A stretch of 41,446 bases of DNA from Microcystis aeruginosa Ma_SC_T_19800800_S464 (GCA_007095785.1 SFBL01000059.1:1-41446); one strand, 5' to 3'; positions 26,634-35,691 are shown, counted from the stretch's first letter. The notes: generated by a model not told the origin, from the sequence alone. Numbers and translations: made by a program.

Positions 26634-27704
26634 ATGAATAGCACTCCTTCCGCTTCTTTAAGATTAAAAAAAAACAAAATTACCGACACAAATATCACTC
26701 TCTCCCATGGCAGCGGTGGCAGAGCAATGCGGGATTTAATTAACGAGATATTCGTCAATAACTTCGATAATAACTTACTGGCACCCCTTGAAGATCAAGC
26801 CCGATTTGAGATTAAAGATTTAGCTAAAATGGGTGATCGCTTGGCCTTTACCACCGATTCCTATGTGGTTTCTCCCCTATTCTTTCCGGGGGGTGATATT
26901 GGCAGTTTAGCAGTCAATGGAACCGTTAATGATTTGGCTGTCGGTGGGGCAATTCCTCTCTATCTCAGTTGTAGTTTTATCCTCGAAGAAGGTTTATCTA
27001 TTGACACCCTAAAAACCATCGTTACCAGCATGAAAATAGCCGCCGACAAAGCAGCGGTTAAAATCGTCACTGGGGATACAAAAGTCGTTCCCAAGGGACA
27101 AGGGGATCAAATATTTATTAATACCTCTGGAGTGGGAGTAATTCCAGCCGGAATCAATTCTGGGGCGAATAATTTACAAGTTGGCGATCGCATTTTGCTG
27201 AACGGTTTTCTGGGGGATCACGGTGCCGCCATTCTGATTGCCAGGGGCGAATTAGACCTACAATGCACAATTGAAAGCGATTGTCAAGCACTGAATTCTT
27301 TAATTTCTGCAATTCTGGCAGTTTGCCCGCAAGTGAAAGCGATGCGGGATGCCACTAGAGGCGGATTAGCCACGGTTTTAAACGAATTTGCCCAAAGTTC
27401 AGGGGTGGGAATAGAGGTGCAGGAAACGGCGATCCCCATCCGGGAAGAAGTGCGAGGAATGTGCGAATTATTGGGCTTAGAACCGCTTTATCTGGCAAAT
27501 GAGGGCAAATTAGTCCTTGTTGTGCCACCAGAGGCTGAAAATCGCGTTTTAGCAGTGATGCGTTCCCATCCTGACGGCAAAAATGCCGCTTCTATCGGGG
27601 AAGTCGTCGCTTCTCCCCCCAATTTAGTTTACCTAAAAACCCCTTTCGGCACTAACAGAATTCTTGATATGTTAGTCGGTGAACAATTACCGAGAATATG
27701 TTAA
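26634..27704 (+). CDS. hypE: Hydrogenase maturation protein HypE
   Basis: The 356-residue protein of the PurM/AIR-synthase fold has LSHGSGGRAMRDLINEIF at the start, TTDSYVVSPLFFPGGDIGSLAVNGTVNDLAVGGA with its ATP and metal contacts, and the invariant C-terminus PRIC, whose Cys is carbamoylated by HypF and dehydrated to the cyanide ligand of the NiFe centre. ATG 26634 is preferred to an in-frame TTG at 26586 because homologues begin near the LSHGSGG block. With hypA and hypB ~430 bp downstream it points to NiFe hydrogenase assembly (probably the bidirectional Hox enzyme). Confidence 0.95.
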   Translation: MNSTPSASLRLKKNKITDTNITLSHGSGGRAMRDLINEIFVNNFDNNLLAPLEDQARFEIKDLAKMGDRLAFTTDSYVVSPLFFPGGDIGSLAVNGTVNDLAVGGAIPLYLSCSFILEEGLSIDTLKTIVTSMKIAADKAAVKIVTGDTKVVPKGQGDQIFINTSGVGVIPAGINSGANNLQVGDRILLNGFLGDHGAAILIARGELDLQCTIESDCQALNSLISAILAVCPQVKAMRDATRGGLATVLNEFAQSSGVGIEVQETAIPIREEVRGMCELLGLEPLYLANEGKLVLVVPPEAENRVLAVMRSHPDGKNAASIGEVVASPPNLVYLKTPFGTNRILDMLVGEQLPRIC

Positions 27705-27900
27705 TGGCTCTTCTAGGTTCTGTGTGATAAGTTTAACTTACATAGGCTCGATCAATCTTTGTGTCCTCTGTGTCTGGTGTGGTTCCTTCCACTCCCTCGC
27801 CAGCAGGACTGTATCTTAGAATACATTTTACCCACCAAATCCAAAAGAGCCTGTTAATGGCTCTTCTCGACTTTGTGTGATAATTTTTGCTTATAGAATC
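27700..27900. repeat. Direct repeat pair after hypE
   Basis: GTTAATGGCTCTTCT followed by TGTGTGATAA occurs at 27700-27730 and 27853-27883. The first copy contains the hypE stop codon. The second copy is preceded by AAGAGCC, which makes an AAGAGCC-TGTTAAT-GGCTCTT hairpin (27845-27865). A related CTTTGTGTGATAA motif is at about 21731. This suggests a duplication or insertion footprint of ~153 bp. Confidence 0.65.
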
Positions 27901-28132
27901 GTGAAATATTTACTGGGAAAGACTTTTAGGACTATTTTGCTGAAGAAACTATCAGTATAGACCCCGTTTCCACACATTAATTAGACAGGAGACACTTTTA
28001 AAGGAAAAAGTGAAAACTAAAAAAACAGATAGTTGGGGTTTTGGGGTTTTAGTTGAAATTTCCCTGATAACTGATAACTGATAACTGATAACTGATAACT
28101 GATAACTGATAACTGATAACTGATAACTGAAA
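27705..28132. other. Intergenic region between hypE and hypA
   Basis: No gene is present. It holds the direct repeats after hypE, a plain stretch (27901-28060) without recognisable features, and the ACTGATA heptamer array directly before hypA. A minus-strand frame at 27952-28152 merely translates the heptamer array. Confidence 0.7.
28064..28130. repeat. CTGATAA heptamer array upstream of hypA
   Basis: Nine perfect CTGATAA units plus CTGA end two bases before the hypA ATG (28133). The array replaces the normal leader, so hypA has no purine-rich ribosome-binding site. The same unit precedes the ORF at 1816. Confidence 0.95.
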
Positions 28133-28477
28133 ATGCACGAACTAGGAATCACCCAAAATATTATCGAACTTGCTTTAGAACATTCCCGAGGAATGAAAGT
28201 TAGGCGCGTGGTGTTAGAGATTGGTAAACTAACGGCAATTATGCCAGAATCGATCGCTTTTTGTTTTGATACCTGTTGTCAAGGTACTAATATAGAGGGG
28301 GCAATGTTAGAGATTCTGGAAATTTCTGGTTTAGGACAGTGCCAAGATTGCGGAAATGAGCTAGAACTAGAATATCCCTACGGAATCTGCGATCGATGTG
28401 GTAGTCGCAATATAATCATTTTACAGGGTCAAGAATTAAATCTTAAATCGTTGGAGACAGAATTCTTATGTGTGTAA
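28133..28477 (+). CDS. hypA: Hydrogenase/urease nickel incorporation protein HypA
   Basis: The 114-residue HypA begins MHELGITQNI (His2 and Glu3 bind nickel). Its zinc finger has two CxxC pairs, CQDCGNELE and CDRCGSRN. It receives nickel and works with HypB to load it into NiFe hydrogenase. The 3' end overlaps hypB by 10 bp, so the two are translationally coupled. The start directly follows a heptamer array, and translation initiation may therefore be weak or leader-independent. Confidence 0.96.
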   Translation: MHELGITQNIIELALEHSRGMKVRRVVLEIGKLTAIMPESIAFCFDTCCQGTNIEGAMLEILEISGLGQCQDCGNELELEYPYGICDRCGSRNIIILQGQELNLKSLETEFLCV

Positions 28478-29280
28478 CCTGTGGTTGTTCTGATAACTCG
28501 GAAGTAACGGTAACTAATCCGCAAAAGGGAACCCATGAACATATTTTAGCCGATGGTACTGTTATTAGTCATAGCCATCACGATCACGAGCATGAGCATC
28601 CCCATCATCCCGCGGAAATTCACGCTCAAATTCATGGTAATATTCTCCAAGTTGAGCAAAATCTGCTGGCAAAAAATAATCTGTTAGCGGCACAAAATCG
28701 CGGTTGGTTGAAGGGAAGAAAAACTGTTGCTCTTAATCTAGTTTCTTCCCCCGGTTCGGGAAAAACTACCCTGTTAACTCGCACAATTGCCGATTTAAAA
28801 ACCGCTATTCCTATCAGTGTCATTGAGGGAGATCAAGCTACAGCTAATGATGCTAAAAAAATTAGTGAAACCGGTTGTCAGGTTATCCAAATTAACACCG
28901 GAACAGGTTGTCATTTAGAAGCATCAATGGTAGAGAGAGGATTAATCGAACTCGATCCACCGATGAATTCCTTAGTCATGATCGAAAATGTCGGTAATCT
29001 AGTTTGTCCTGCTTTATTTGATTTGGGAGAAAATGCCAAAGTCGTCATTCTTTCCGTCACCGAAGGAGAAGATAAACCGATTAAATATCCCTATATGTTC
29101 CACGCTTCTCAAGTCATGATCTTGACAAAAATAGACCTACTACCCTACGTTAATTTTAACCTCGATCGCTGTTTAGATTACGCCTATCAAGTTAATCCCA
29201 ATCTGAAAGTTTTTCAAGTTTCTGCTACCACTGGAGAAGGTTTAGATGCTTGGTACGCTTGGTTAAAATCACTGGTTTAA
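28468..29280 (+). CDS. hypB: Hydrogenase nickel incorporation GTPase HypB
   Basis: The 270-residue G3E-family GTPase has an N-terminal MCVTCGC nickel-site motif and a His-rich store (~residues 25-55, e.g. HSHHDHEHEHPHHP). The P-loop is SSPGSGKTTL, followed by IEGDQATANDA and the guanine-specificity motif TKIDLL. GTP hydrolysis drives nickel delivery with HypA. The His-rich region suggests nickel storage as well. It overlaps hypA at the 5' end. Confidence 0.97.
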   Translation: MCVTCGCSDNSEVTVTNPQKGTHEHILADGTVISHSHHDHEHEHPHHPAEIHAQIHGNILQVEQNLLAKNNLLAAQNRGWLKGRKTVALNLVSSPGSGKTTLLTRTIADLKTAIPISVIEGDQATANDAKKISETGCQVIQINTGTGCHLEASMVERGLIELDPPMNSLVMIENVGNLVCPALFDLGENAKVVILSVTEGEDKPIKYPYMFHASQVMILTKIDLLPYVNFNLDRCLDYAYQVNPNLKVFQVSATTGEGLDAWYAWLKSLV

Positions 29281-29326
29281 GTTAAGTAGTAACACACCCA
29301 AAAAGTTCAGTCTAACCGAAAGAAAA

Positions 29327-29725
29327 ATGACCCTAGTACTTGACCAAAATATTTATAATCAACTGTTGACTAAATTTCAACCCAAGATTATTGAAAATGA
29401 GGAAGAATATCAACAAGATCGTCATCTTCTGCTTGATCTAATTAGTAAACAGGATCGACTACCAGAAGAAACTGCGGTGGTTGAATTGATGGCGACAATT
29501 ATTAAGGATTTTGATGCCAAACAACCTCAACCCGAACCAGCTTCACCTCAGGAAGTATTATTACACTTAATGTCAGCTAACAACATGAAACAAGCTGATT
29601 TAGTTGGTAAAATTGGTTCTAAGGGTGTGGTTTCAGAAATTGTTAATGGCAAGCAATCGATTAGTAAAGCTCAAGGGAAATTTTTAGGAGAGATTTTCAA
29701 TGTTTCCCCCAGTTTATTCATTTAA
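29327..29725 (+). CDS. HigA-type XRE-family antitoxin (orphan)
   Basis: The 132-residue protein has a variable acidic N-terminus (LLLDLISKQDRLPEETAVVELM) and a C-terminal helix-turn-helix (~72-132), PQEVLLHLMSANNMKQADLV followed by GKIGSKGVVSEIVNGKQSIS. This matches HigA-like antitoxins of HigBA modules. The usual HigB toxin gene just upstream is absent: the gap to hypB is only 46 bp and holds no ORF. Immediately downstream is a fragment of a DNA methylase. It may be a surviving antitoxin or stand-alone regulator. Confidence 0.82.
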   Translation: MTLVLDQNIYNQLLTKFQPKIIENEEEYQQDRHLLLDLISKQDRLPEETAVVELMATIIKDFDAKQPQPEPASPQEVLLHLMSANNMKQADLVGKIGSKGVVSEIVNGKQSISKAQGKFLGEIFNVSPSLFI

Positions 29726-29742
29726 TTCTCTATTAGTTTTTC

Positions 29743-29889
29743 ATGAAAACAACCGTTATTGTTCCCCCGATTAAACGTCAAGGTATCAAAACTCAACTGG
29801 TATCATCAATCAAAAGTTTAGCGGATCAGCAAAACTGTGAGCGCTGGATAGAACCCTTGTGTGGTTCGGAGTTGGTAGCTTTTAATTGA
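29743..29889 (+). pseudogene. N-terminal fragment of a D12-class DNA adenine methylase
   Basis: A 48-codon ORF reads MKTTVIVPPIKRQGIKTQLV and then RWIEPLCGSELVAFN before TGA. PPIKxQGxKTxLV and motif I (normally EPFxGSGVVAFN) are the start of Dam-like N6-adenine methylases. Here the frame ends at motif I with GSG changed to GSE, and then the MITE-like repeat at 29908 begins, so the remaining ~200 residues are gone. It lies 17 bp after the HigA-type gene. Confidence 0.75.
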
Positions 29890-29907
29890 CAACCCCAAAA
29901 GGCCTTA

Positions 29908-29978
29908 TACTAAATCTAGTTATTAAAAACTGATTATTTATTTCCCCATTTTGCCTCTTGCCTATTGCCTTTTGCCTC
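29908..29978. repeat. ACTAAATC-type dispersed repeat
   Basis: ACTAAATCTAGTTATTAAAA and CTGATTATTTATT are followed by a TTGCCTCTTGCCTATTGCC heptamer-like run. The same order is found at 10459, 16102, 21955 and 38240 (some inverted). Confidence 0.8.
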
Positions 29979-30010
29979 TCCTAACCAAGAAGTTAATTTT
30001 GTTCTAGTCC

Positions 30011-32101
30011 TTAATCATATTCTTTTGCCGCTTGTACTAAGGATAAAAGTTGTCCGGTTTGATCGGTTCCCGATACTCCTAAATCACTGTAACAGAGGAT
30101 AACTTTTTCGCTTACCCTTGCTAATAAATCCCTTAAAATTCTCTGTAAACGTGCCTGATTTTCCTCTAATTCTGCTTCCGTTGTCCAGCGTTGATAGGGA
30201 CTTTCTCGCCAAAAAATCGGCGCAGCAAAAAGAGTGGAAGCACCTCCTTGTTCCCAGAGTGGGGAGGAACAATCTAGCCAAAAATGCCAACGATGACTAG
30301 AACGAAAAGAACGATATTGAAAGATATTGCCTAGGGTAACTGCTGAGGAAGATTTAATAAATTGTCGCACAGGGTAGGGATTAGCAGTGATTGTGCCACG
30401 ACGCAAAAGTTGGATAAACTGACTAATAGTTTCGCTGGGACTTTGAAAAGAGGGTTCACTCTCACGCAAGCGGCGATCAATCTCCCAAAAATGTTGGGCA
30501 GTTTCCATTAATTCTCGCAAAGCTGCCAAGTGATCGAAGGGCAAATTTTCCCCATCGTTTAATAATTGTTCGATCGCTTGATTTAAGACAAAAATCGGGA
30601 AAAGTTTGGCTTCTTGCTGCCGTTTTTTCATCCCTTCGATCCAGTGACAAATTCTTTCGTAGGCAGTACAAGCTTTTTGTCCTAAGCGATCCCAACGGGG
30701 AAAAGTTTCGATCGCTAATAAACGAGGATTTTCCAGATCCACTTGATAACAATGATCGGCAATTAATCCGGCGCGAACCGGATCGATATCGGGAATTAAA
30801 TTTTGTTCTTCATCCCAGCGATAACGGCTAAAAATCACCAGCATTTCCGCTATGGCCTCTTGGGGGGCTAAACGCCCCAAATTTGCGTAAACAAGGGCGA
30901 GAAGGGTCAATAATGCCCGAATCAGAGGACAACTGATCAGGGGTCGTTGTTCGTTGAGGGGTTGAACGGCTATCCCGGCACCGGTTAAAATTTCCATCAG
31001 GCTATAACGGGCGATTTCGTCTAAACCGGGGGCAATAACGGCGATTTCTTCGGCTTTTACTGCTCCTTGCTTCACTGCTTGAATAATAGCTGTGCCTGTC
31101 TTCCGTAACAATTCAGCGCGAGAGGTGGTTTGCAGGGAGATGAATTGATTGGGAAGATTGCCACGATAGTCACCGTCGCTGATTAAGGAGAGAACCGTCT
31201 CGCTAAACTGAACAGCTAACCCGTCAGTGGTAGATAATGGCATAATTTGACAGCGTGCCGCTAATTTTTGTAGATAATCGGGATCGGCAGTTAATCCTAA
31301 GCGAATTTTTCCCTGGGGATTGTAGGTAAAAACGCTAAAACAATCATGATCGAGGAAAAAACTGAGTAAATCCTTGGCAATAGCTGGATAATCGTCCACA
31401 TCGTCCGCAAAAACTCCCCGGAAGCGTTTTAATAGTTGCTGTTGATAACGACTATCAGGGAATAAATAGCGCCAATAGAGTTCGTAGATGATACCATAAC
31501 TTAATAAACCACGTTCTAGAGACCAATCACGCCATTGAATGATTAATTCTCCCACTTTTTCTGGTGTTTCCTGCTCATTAATCGCTAAAACTCGTTTTAA
31601 ATCTGTTTCTGATAATCCGTCGGCTAATCTTTCGGGTATCTTTTCTGCGGGAACACCACTAGCGCCGGCTAATTGTAACAAATCGAGAACTTGACGGACG
31701 AAACGATATTCACTTATGCTAGTAAGCTGGAAGAATTTAGCGATTGCTGGTTGCCAGAGACGGGTGGCGAGTTCCTGCTCCGTTTCTGGGCGTAATCGGC
31801 GGGGAAATTGCGCTTTTAGCTCCAAAAACTCGAAAATTAACGGCCAAAACAGGATGACTTCATCGGTGAGAAAACCTAAAGGGGTTTTGCAGAGAATCGG
31901 ATAGCTACCCCTAACAGCAATGGCTAATCGATCGGCTAATTCCCGTTTATTATCATCGTTGGCAGCGAAAACTAAGATCGATCGAGGAAGGGGGGATGAT
32001 TTTGAGCGATCGCGAGACACCCAGCGCCGAAATTCCCCGACTAAAGCGGTGGTTTTTCCTGATCGCGTGCCACCTTCGATCCAAATTGGTATGATTGACA
32101 T
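30011..32101 (-). CDS. UvrD/AddB-like helicase-fold ATPase
   Basis: With the start at ATG 32101 the protein has 696 residues: MSIIPIWIEGGTRSGKTTAL carries Walker A GGTRSGKTT at once, ILVFAANDDNKRELADRL resembles motif Ia, and VFADDVDDYPAIAKDLLSFF looks like Walker B. Later IAVIAPGLDEIARYSL, PLISCPLIRALLTLLAL and the C-terminal CYSDLGVSGTDQTGQLLSLV echo the UvrD_C part of AddA/AddB/RecB-type proteins. Several helicase motifs are weak, so it may be an AddB-like partner subunit in double-strand break processing rather than an active helicase. An in-frame extension to 32215 overlaps the divergent pxcA start and is rejected. Confidence 0.7.
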   Translation of the reverse strand: MSIIPIWIEGGTRSGKTTALVGEFRRWVSRDRSKSSPLPRSILVFAANDDNKRELADRLAIAVRGSYPILCKTPLGFLTDEVILFWPLIFEFLELKAQFPRRLRPETEQELATRLWQPAIAKFFQLTSISEYRFVRQVLDLLQLAGASGVPAEKIPERLADGLSETDLKRVLAINEQETPEKVGELIIQWRDWSLERGLLSYGIIYELYWRYLFPDSRYQQQLLKRFRGVFADDVDDYPAIAKDLLSFFLDHDCFSVFTYNPQGKIRLGLTADPDYLQKLAARCQIMPLSTTDGLAVQFSETVLSLISDGDYRGNLPNQFISLQTTSRAELLRKTGTAIIQAVKQGAVKAEEIAVIAPGLDEIARYSLMEILTGAGIAVQPLNEQRPLISCPLIRALLTLLALVYANLGRLAPQEAIAEMLVIFSRYRWDEEQNLIPDIDPVRAGLIADHCYQVDLENPRLLAIETFPRWDRLGQKACTAYERICHWIEGMKKRQQEAKLFPIFVLNQAIEQLLNDGENLPFDHLAALRELMETAQHFWEIDRRLRESEPSFQSPSETISQFIQLLRRGTITANPYPVRQFIKSSSAVTLGNIFQYRSFRSSHRWHFWLDCSSPLWEQGGASTLFAAPIFWRESPYQRWTTEAELEENQARLQRILRDLLARVSEKVILCYSDLGVSGTDQTGQLLSLVQAAKEYD

Positions 32102-32179
32102 CGTTTTTTCTCGATTGTATTTGTTAAGATGACTGATCGGTACTCTAGCTTTTCTCCCTTGTGGAAGTAATTGTTTCCT

Positions 32180-33517
32180 ATGAATCTTAATCGGATTTTG
32201 CAAGGTGTTAATCAATGGTTATTACAAACTCCTGAACGTTCTTTAGATGAGGCCTATCATGCAGCTTTGAAGATTAAGGAAATAGAAGATAAGCATTTTC
32301 AAGGGCGAAAAGTGGCGAATGAGTTCTCGAATTATGGCAGCAGCACTAATTCCTATTTTATCGCAGAAGTTAAAGGTTATTTGCAAAAAATTAAAGTCAG
32401 ATTGACGGAGTTTAAAGCTAGTCGCTCGATCGTTAATACTTTCGGACCAAATCAACCAACAATTAATAATGGGGTCATTACTGTCACCACAGATGTTTGT
32501 CTGAAAAAACTTCAGTTTATCGATAGTATTATTGGAAAATATCAAGATAATTATTGGCAAGAAGAGCTGCAAGATGTCCCCAAAAGTCTCCAGAACAGAA
32601 ATTTTGAGCAGGAAACAGCCAAAAATAAGACTTCTAGAAATCGCTCTTTTTTAGCAGCGGGTAGTATTGAAGATGAGGAAATAATCAAAAGTAATAAATC
32701 CCAAAAAGCTACGGAAAAACCGGGGGTTTTACCCCGTTCTTTTGTCAATACTTTTAATCGCATTAAACAGGAAATCGATCCCCAAGCGGAGGAATCGGAG
32801 GAGGCAGTTTTAAAGAAATTTCGCAATTCTCGTTATAAAACAGCCATTTCTCTCAAGTTTATTTTACTGTTAATTATTGTTCCTTTATTAACCCAGCAAT
32901 TAACCAAAACTTTCCTGATTACCCCCTTGGTTAATAAATATTTCCAACAACAGGAACAGTTTATTTTTATCAATCAGGATTTAGAAGAAGAGGCTTTTTC
33001 GGAATTGAGAAGATTTGAGGAAGCTTTACATTTTCGAGGTATGATTGGTTTAGCACCCAAATTATCTAACGAAGAAATCGAGGGAGAAATTACTAAAAAA
33101 GCAGCGGTACTAAGTGAAGAATTTCGCCAACGAGGTTTAAATGCGATCGCTAATATTTTCGCCGATATTTGTTCCCTGATTGCCTTTGGTTTTGTTGTCG
33201 CTTTTAGTCGTCGAGAAATCGAGATTGTCAAGTCTTTTCTGGATGGCATTCTCTATAACCTTAGCGATTCAGCTAAAGCTTTTTTAATTATTCTCTTTAC
33301 CGATATATTTGTCGGTTTCCACTCTCCCCACGGTTGGGAAGTGATCCTAGAAGGGTTAAGTCGTCATTTCGGTTTACCAGAAAATCGCCAGCTTAATTTT
33401 CTCTTTATTGCAACTTTTCCCGTTATCTTGGATACAGTCTTAAAATATTGGATTTTCCGTTATCTCAATCGCATTTCTCCCTCGGCAGTGGCTACCTATC
33501 GTAATATGAATGAATAG
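32180..33517 (+). CDS. pxcA: Proton extrusion protein PxcA (CemA/CotA family)
   Basis: The 445-residue protein has a long soluble N-terminal helical region (~1-215) beginning LNRILQGVNQWLLQTPERSLDEAY, then a CemA domain with about four membrane helices (~222-250, 324-345, 365-385, 405-430) and the conserved motif GFHSPHGWE. PxcA is involved in light-dependent proton extrusion across the plasma membrane and indirectly in CO2 and nitrate uptake; CemA is its chloroplast counterpart. ATG 32180 is preferred to TTG 32171. It is divergent from the UvrD/AddB-like gene with ~80 bp between. Confidence 0.92.
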   Translation: MNLNRILQGVNQWLLQTPERSLDEAYHAALKIKEIEDKHFQGRKVANEFSNYGSSTNSYFIAEVKGYLQKIKVRLTEFKASRSIVNTFGPNQPTINNGVITVTTDVCLKKLQFIDSIIGKYQDNYWQEELQDVPKSLQNRNFEQETAKNKTSRNRSFLAAGSIEDEEIIKSNKSQKATEKPGVLPRSFVNTFNRIKQEIDPQAEESEEAVLKKFRNSRYKTAISLKFILLLIIVPLLTQQLTKTFLITPLVNKYFQQQEQFIFINQDLEEEAFSELRRFEEALHFRGMIGLAPKLSNEEIEGEITKKAAVLSEEFRQRGLNAIANIFADICSLIAFGFVVAFSRREIEIVKSFLDGILYNLSDSAKAFLIILFTDIFVGFHSPHGWEVILEGLSRHFGLPENRQLNFLFIATFPVILDTVLKYWIFRYLNRISPSAVATYRNMNE

Positions 33518-33552
33518 GGTAAAATCAGGGAGAAACCTAATAATTTATCCTG

Positions 33553-34347
33553 CTAATTTGGGGGGGATAATTTGGCCGCTGTCTCTTGTACTTTGGTAAG
33601 TTCTAACTGCAAAGCAGTGGCAATCTGTTCTATACTTAAACCTAAAGCCAGTAAACCAGCGATCGCTTGAGTTTTAGCTTCTTCACGACCTTCTTCTTTA
33701 GCTTCTTGATAAAGTCGAGTTTGTCTGAGATCATCTAATCCGAACATAGCTTCTAACTCCGCGCGACTAAGATTAGTAAATTTATAAGCCAAGGTTCTTT
33801 CAATTAATTCTACAACTTTTTGCTGGAAAACTAGATCATCAATTTCAGCGATCGCTTTTTCTAAAAGTGGTTTTCCTCGTTGCTGTGCTAATTGGGGTGT
33901 AGCGACGATTAACTGAATAATTCCTAAACCCAGAGACGGATGCAGATTATCAATTAATTCATCTAAATAAATACGTCTGATCTGTCCCGTTATCTCAAAT
34001 CCCCGCAGTTGATAGGGAAAATTATTGTCGAGATCCCTGGAGGCAAATAAAGCTACAGCCATCCAATCCTGAACGGGTTTATACTGATTGAGATAGATGA
34101 CAATTTCTGTTAAAAATCGCCAATAAAAATCACTTTTATCCTGAAATTGCACTTCAACAAAGTAAATAATTAGTTCCGGTGCTGCAGTGGTCGGTAAAAA
34201 AATACCGTCAAAACGACGCGCTAATTCTTTGATTTCTCGGGAGGAGAATTGATAATTTTCAGCTTTCTGAGTCGATTCTCCCAGTAATTCAAAAATTAAC
34301 CCCGGAAAAGTTTGCAAGAGTTGATAAAAAATTGTATCGGTCTTCAC
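33553..34347 (-). CDS. DUF2887 / Rpn-type nuclease-like protein
   Basis: The 264-residue paralogue of the protein at 25695 (start MKTDTIFYQLLQTFPGLIFEL) has the same PD-(D/E)XK core, FSSREIKELARRFDGIFLP and YFVEVQFQDKSDFYWRFL. It has the linker LSRAELEAMFGLDDLRQTR and a C-terminal HTH-like LLALGLSIEQIATALQLEL. Between them is EEGREEAKTQA, where the 25695 copy carries seven GKLE repeats. These proteins are abundant in cyanobacteria; a nuclease role is by fold only. Confidence 0.82.
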   Translation of the reverse strand: MKTDTIFYQLLQTFPGLIFELLGESTQKAENYQFSSREIKELARRFDGIFLPTTAAPELIIYFVEVQFQDKSDFYWRFLTEIVIYLNQYKPVQDWMAVALFASRDLDNNFPYQLRGFEITGQIRRIYLDELIDNLHPSLGLGIIQLIVATPQLAQQRGKPLLEKAIAEIDDLVFQQKVVELIERTLAYKFTNLSRAELEAMFGLDDLRQTRLYQEAKEEGREEAKTQAIAGLLALGLSIEQIATALQLELTKVQETAAKLSPPN

Positions 34348-34383
34348 AAGCTTGAAAAAATCTAGAGGTTTACTAACAATTAC

Positions 34384-35691
34384 TTACAAATCATCCAACA
34401 AGAGCGTGACTAAAACCTTATCGACGCGATTACCGTCCATATCCACCACTTCCAAGCGCAACCTTTGCCATTCAAAATGATCGGCAGCCCCCGGAATCCT
34501 ACCAAGATGGGTAATAATAAAACCCCCTAGAGTGTGATAATTGCCCTGTTTTTCCCCGGGTAATTCACTGATTTCAAATAACTCTTTAAAATCTTCGATC
34601 GCCACTGTGCCATCAATCAACCAAGAACCATCTTCCCGCTGCACGATCTGAGCATCTTCAATATTATCTAATTGGGGTAAATCGCCGACAATTGCCTCTA
34701 AAATATCCTGACGCGTCACCAATCCTTGAATCACCCCGTACTCATCCACTACCAAGGCAATATGATGACCACTTTGCTGTACCAATTCTAAAACCTTTAA
34801 ACCCCTAGTGCTTTCCGGCACAAAAAGCGGCTGTTGTAAATCCTTCGTCAGGTCGAAACTTTCACCGTTTAAACAATCGGCCAATAAGTCTGTGACTTCG
34901 ATTACCCCCAAAACCTCATCTAAACTGCCCTGACACACAGGAAAACGGGTATGATTGCTCTCAATTAGCTTCTGGCGGTTAATTTCGGCACTATCTTCCA
35001 AATCTAACCAAACAACATCTGGACGCGTGGTCATAATCTGACTTACTCGGCGATCACCCAATCCTAACACCCTTTCCACCATATCCTGTTCTGCTTCCTC
35101 AAAGGTTCCCGCTTCGGTTCCCTGTTTAAGCATAATTTTCAATTCTTCCTCCGTAATTGGGGAATCATTATTATTACCGCTAATCCCCAACAAACCGAGA
35201 ATCAGATTAGTTGATTGACTCAAAAGATGGACAACGGGCGAAACAATTTTTGATAACCTATTCAGAGGATCAGCAACGAGGATAGCGATTTTTTCAGGAT
35301 TACTTAAACCTAACCGTTTCGGCACTAATTCCCCCACCACTAGGGATAGATAGGTAATAATTAACACCACTAATCCTAATCCCAAAGCTTGACTGTAGGG
35401 GGCTAAAACGGGAACTTGCGCCAATAATTTCGCCACACTTGCCGATAAATTGGCTCCTCCGTAGGCCCCGGCAAAGATACCCACGAGGGTAATGCCAATC
35501 TGCACCGTCGATAAAATTTGATTGGGATCATTGGCCAATTTTAAGGCCACCGCCGCCCTTCGATCATCTCTGGCTAATTGTTCCAAACGGATTTTGCGCG
35601 CCGAGACAATGGCAATTTCCGAGAGAGCAAAGACTCCATTGAGGAGGATGAGGAAGAAGATAACAAGAATTTCGGTAGTCGCCGAGAACAT
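34384..35691 (-). CDS. CNNM/CorC-type transporter with CBS domains (hemolysin C-like)
   Basis: The 435-residue protein has an N-terminal CNNM (DUF21) membrane domain (~1-190, first helix ILVIFFLILLNGVFALSEIA, then GITLVGIFAGAYGG and ELVPKRLGL), and a pair of CBS domains (~205-335; MTTRPDVVWLDLED, VVDEYGVIQGLVTRQDILEAIVGDL). A CorC_HlyC C-terminal domain (~350-435) follows: DGSWLIDGTVAIEDFKELF. The family exports Mg2+/Co2+ or Na+-coupled Mg2+; hemolysin is a misleading old name. Its start is followed divergently by the GH57 gene ~270 bp away. Together with CorA it gives two cation transporters in the window. Confidence 0.92.
   Translation of the reverse strand: MFSATTEILVIFFLILLNGVFALSEIAIVSARKIRLEQLARDDRRAAVALKLANDPNQILSTVQIGITLVGIFAGAYGGANLSASVAKLLAQVPVLAPYSQALGLGLVVLIITYLSLVVGELVPKRLGLSNPEKIAILVADPLNRLSKIVSPVVHLLSQSTNLILGLLGISGNNNDSPITEEELKIMLKQGTEAGTFEEAEQDMVERVLGLGDRRVSQIMTTRPDVVWLDLEDSAEINRQKLIESNHTRFPVCQGSLDEVLGVIEVTDLLADCLNGESFDLTKDLQQPLFVPESTRGLKVLELVQQSGHHIALVVDEYGVIQGLVTRQDILEAIVGDLPQLDNIEDAQIVQREDGSWLIDGTVAIEDFKELFEISELPGEKQGNYHTLGGFIITHLGRIPGAADHFEWQRLRLEVVDMDGNRVDKVLVTLLLDDL

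Noticed and set aside
28064..28130. Possible CRISPR array at heptamer repeats
   Set aside because: The units are 7 bp without spacers and there are no cas genes; it is a simple tandem repeat.
27952..28152. Minus-strand frame with repeated YQLSVIS
   Set aside because: It is only the translation of the CTGATAA array, which has no stop in that frame. It overlaps the hypA start.
32102..32215. 38-residue N-terminal extension of the UvrD/AddB-like protein
   Set aside because: It overlaps the divergent pxcA start. The Walker A motif follows directly after ATG 32101, as in homologous folds.
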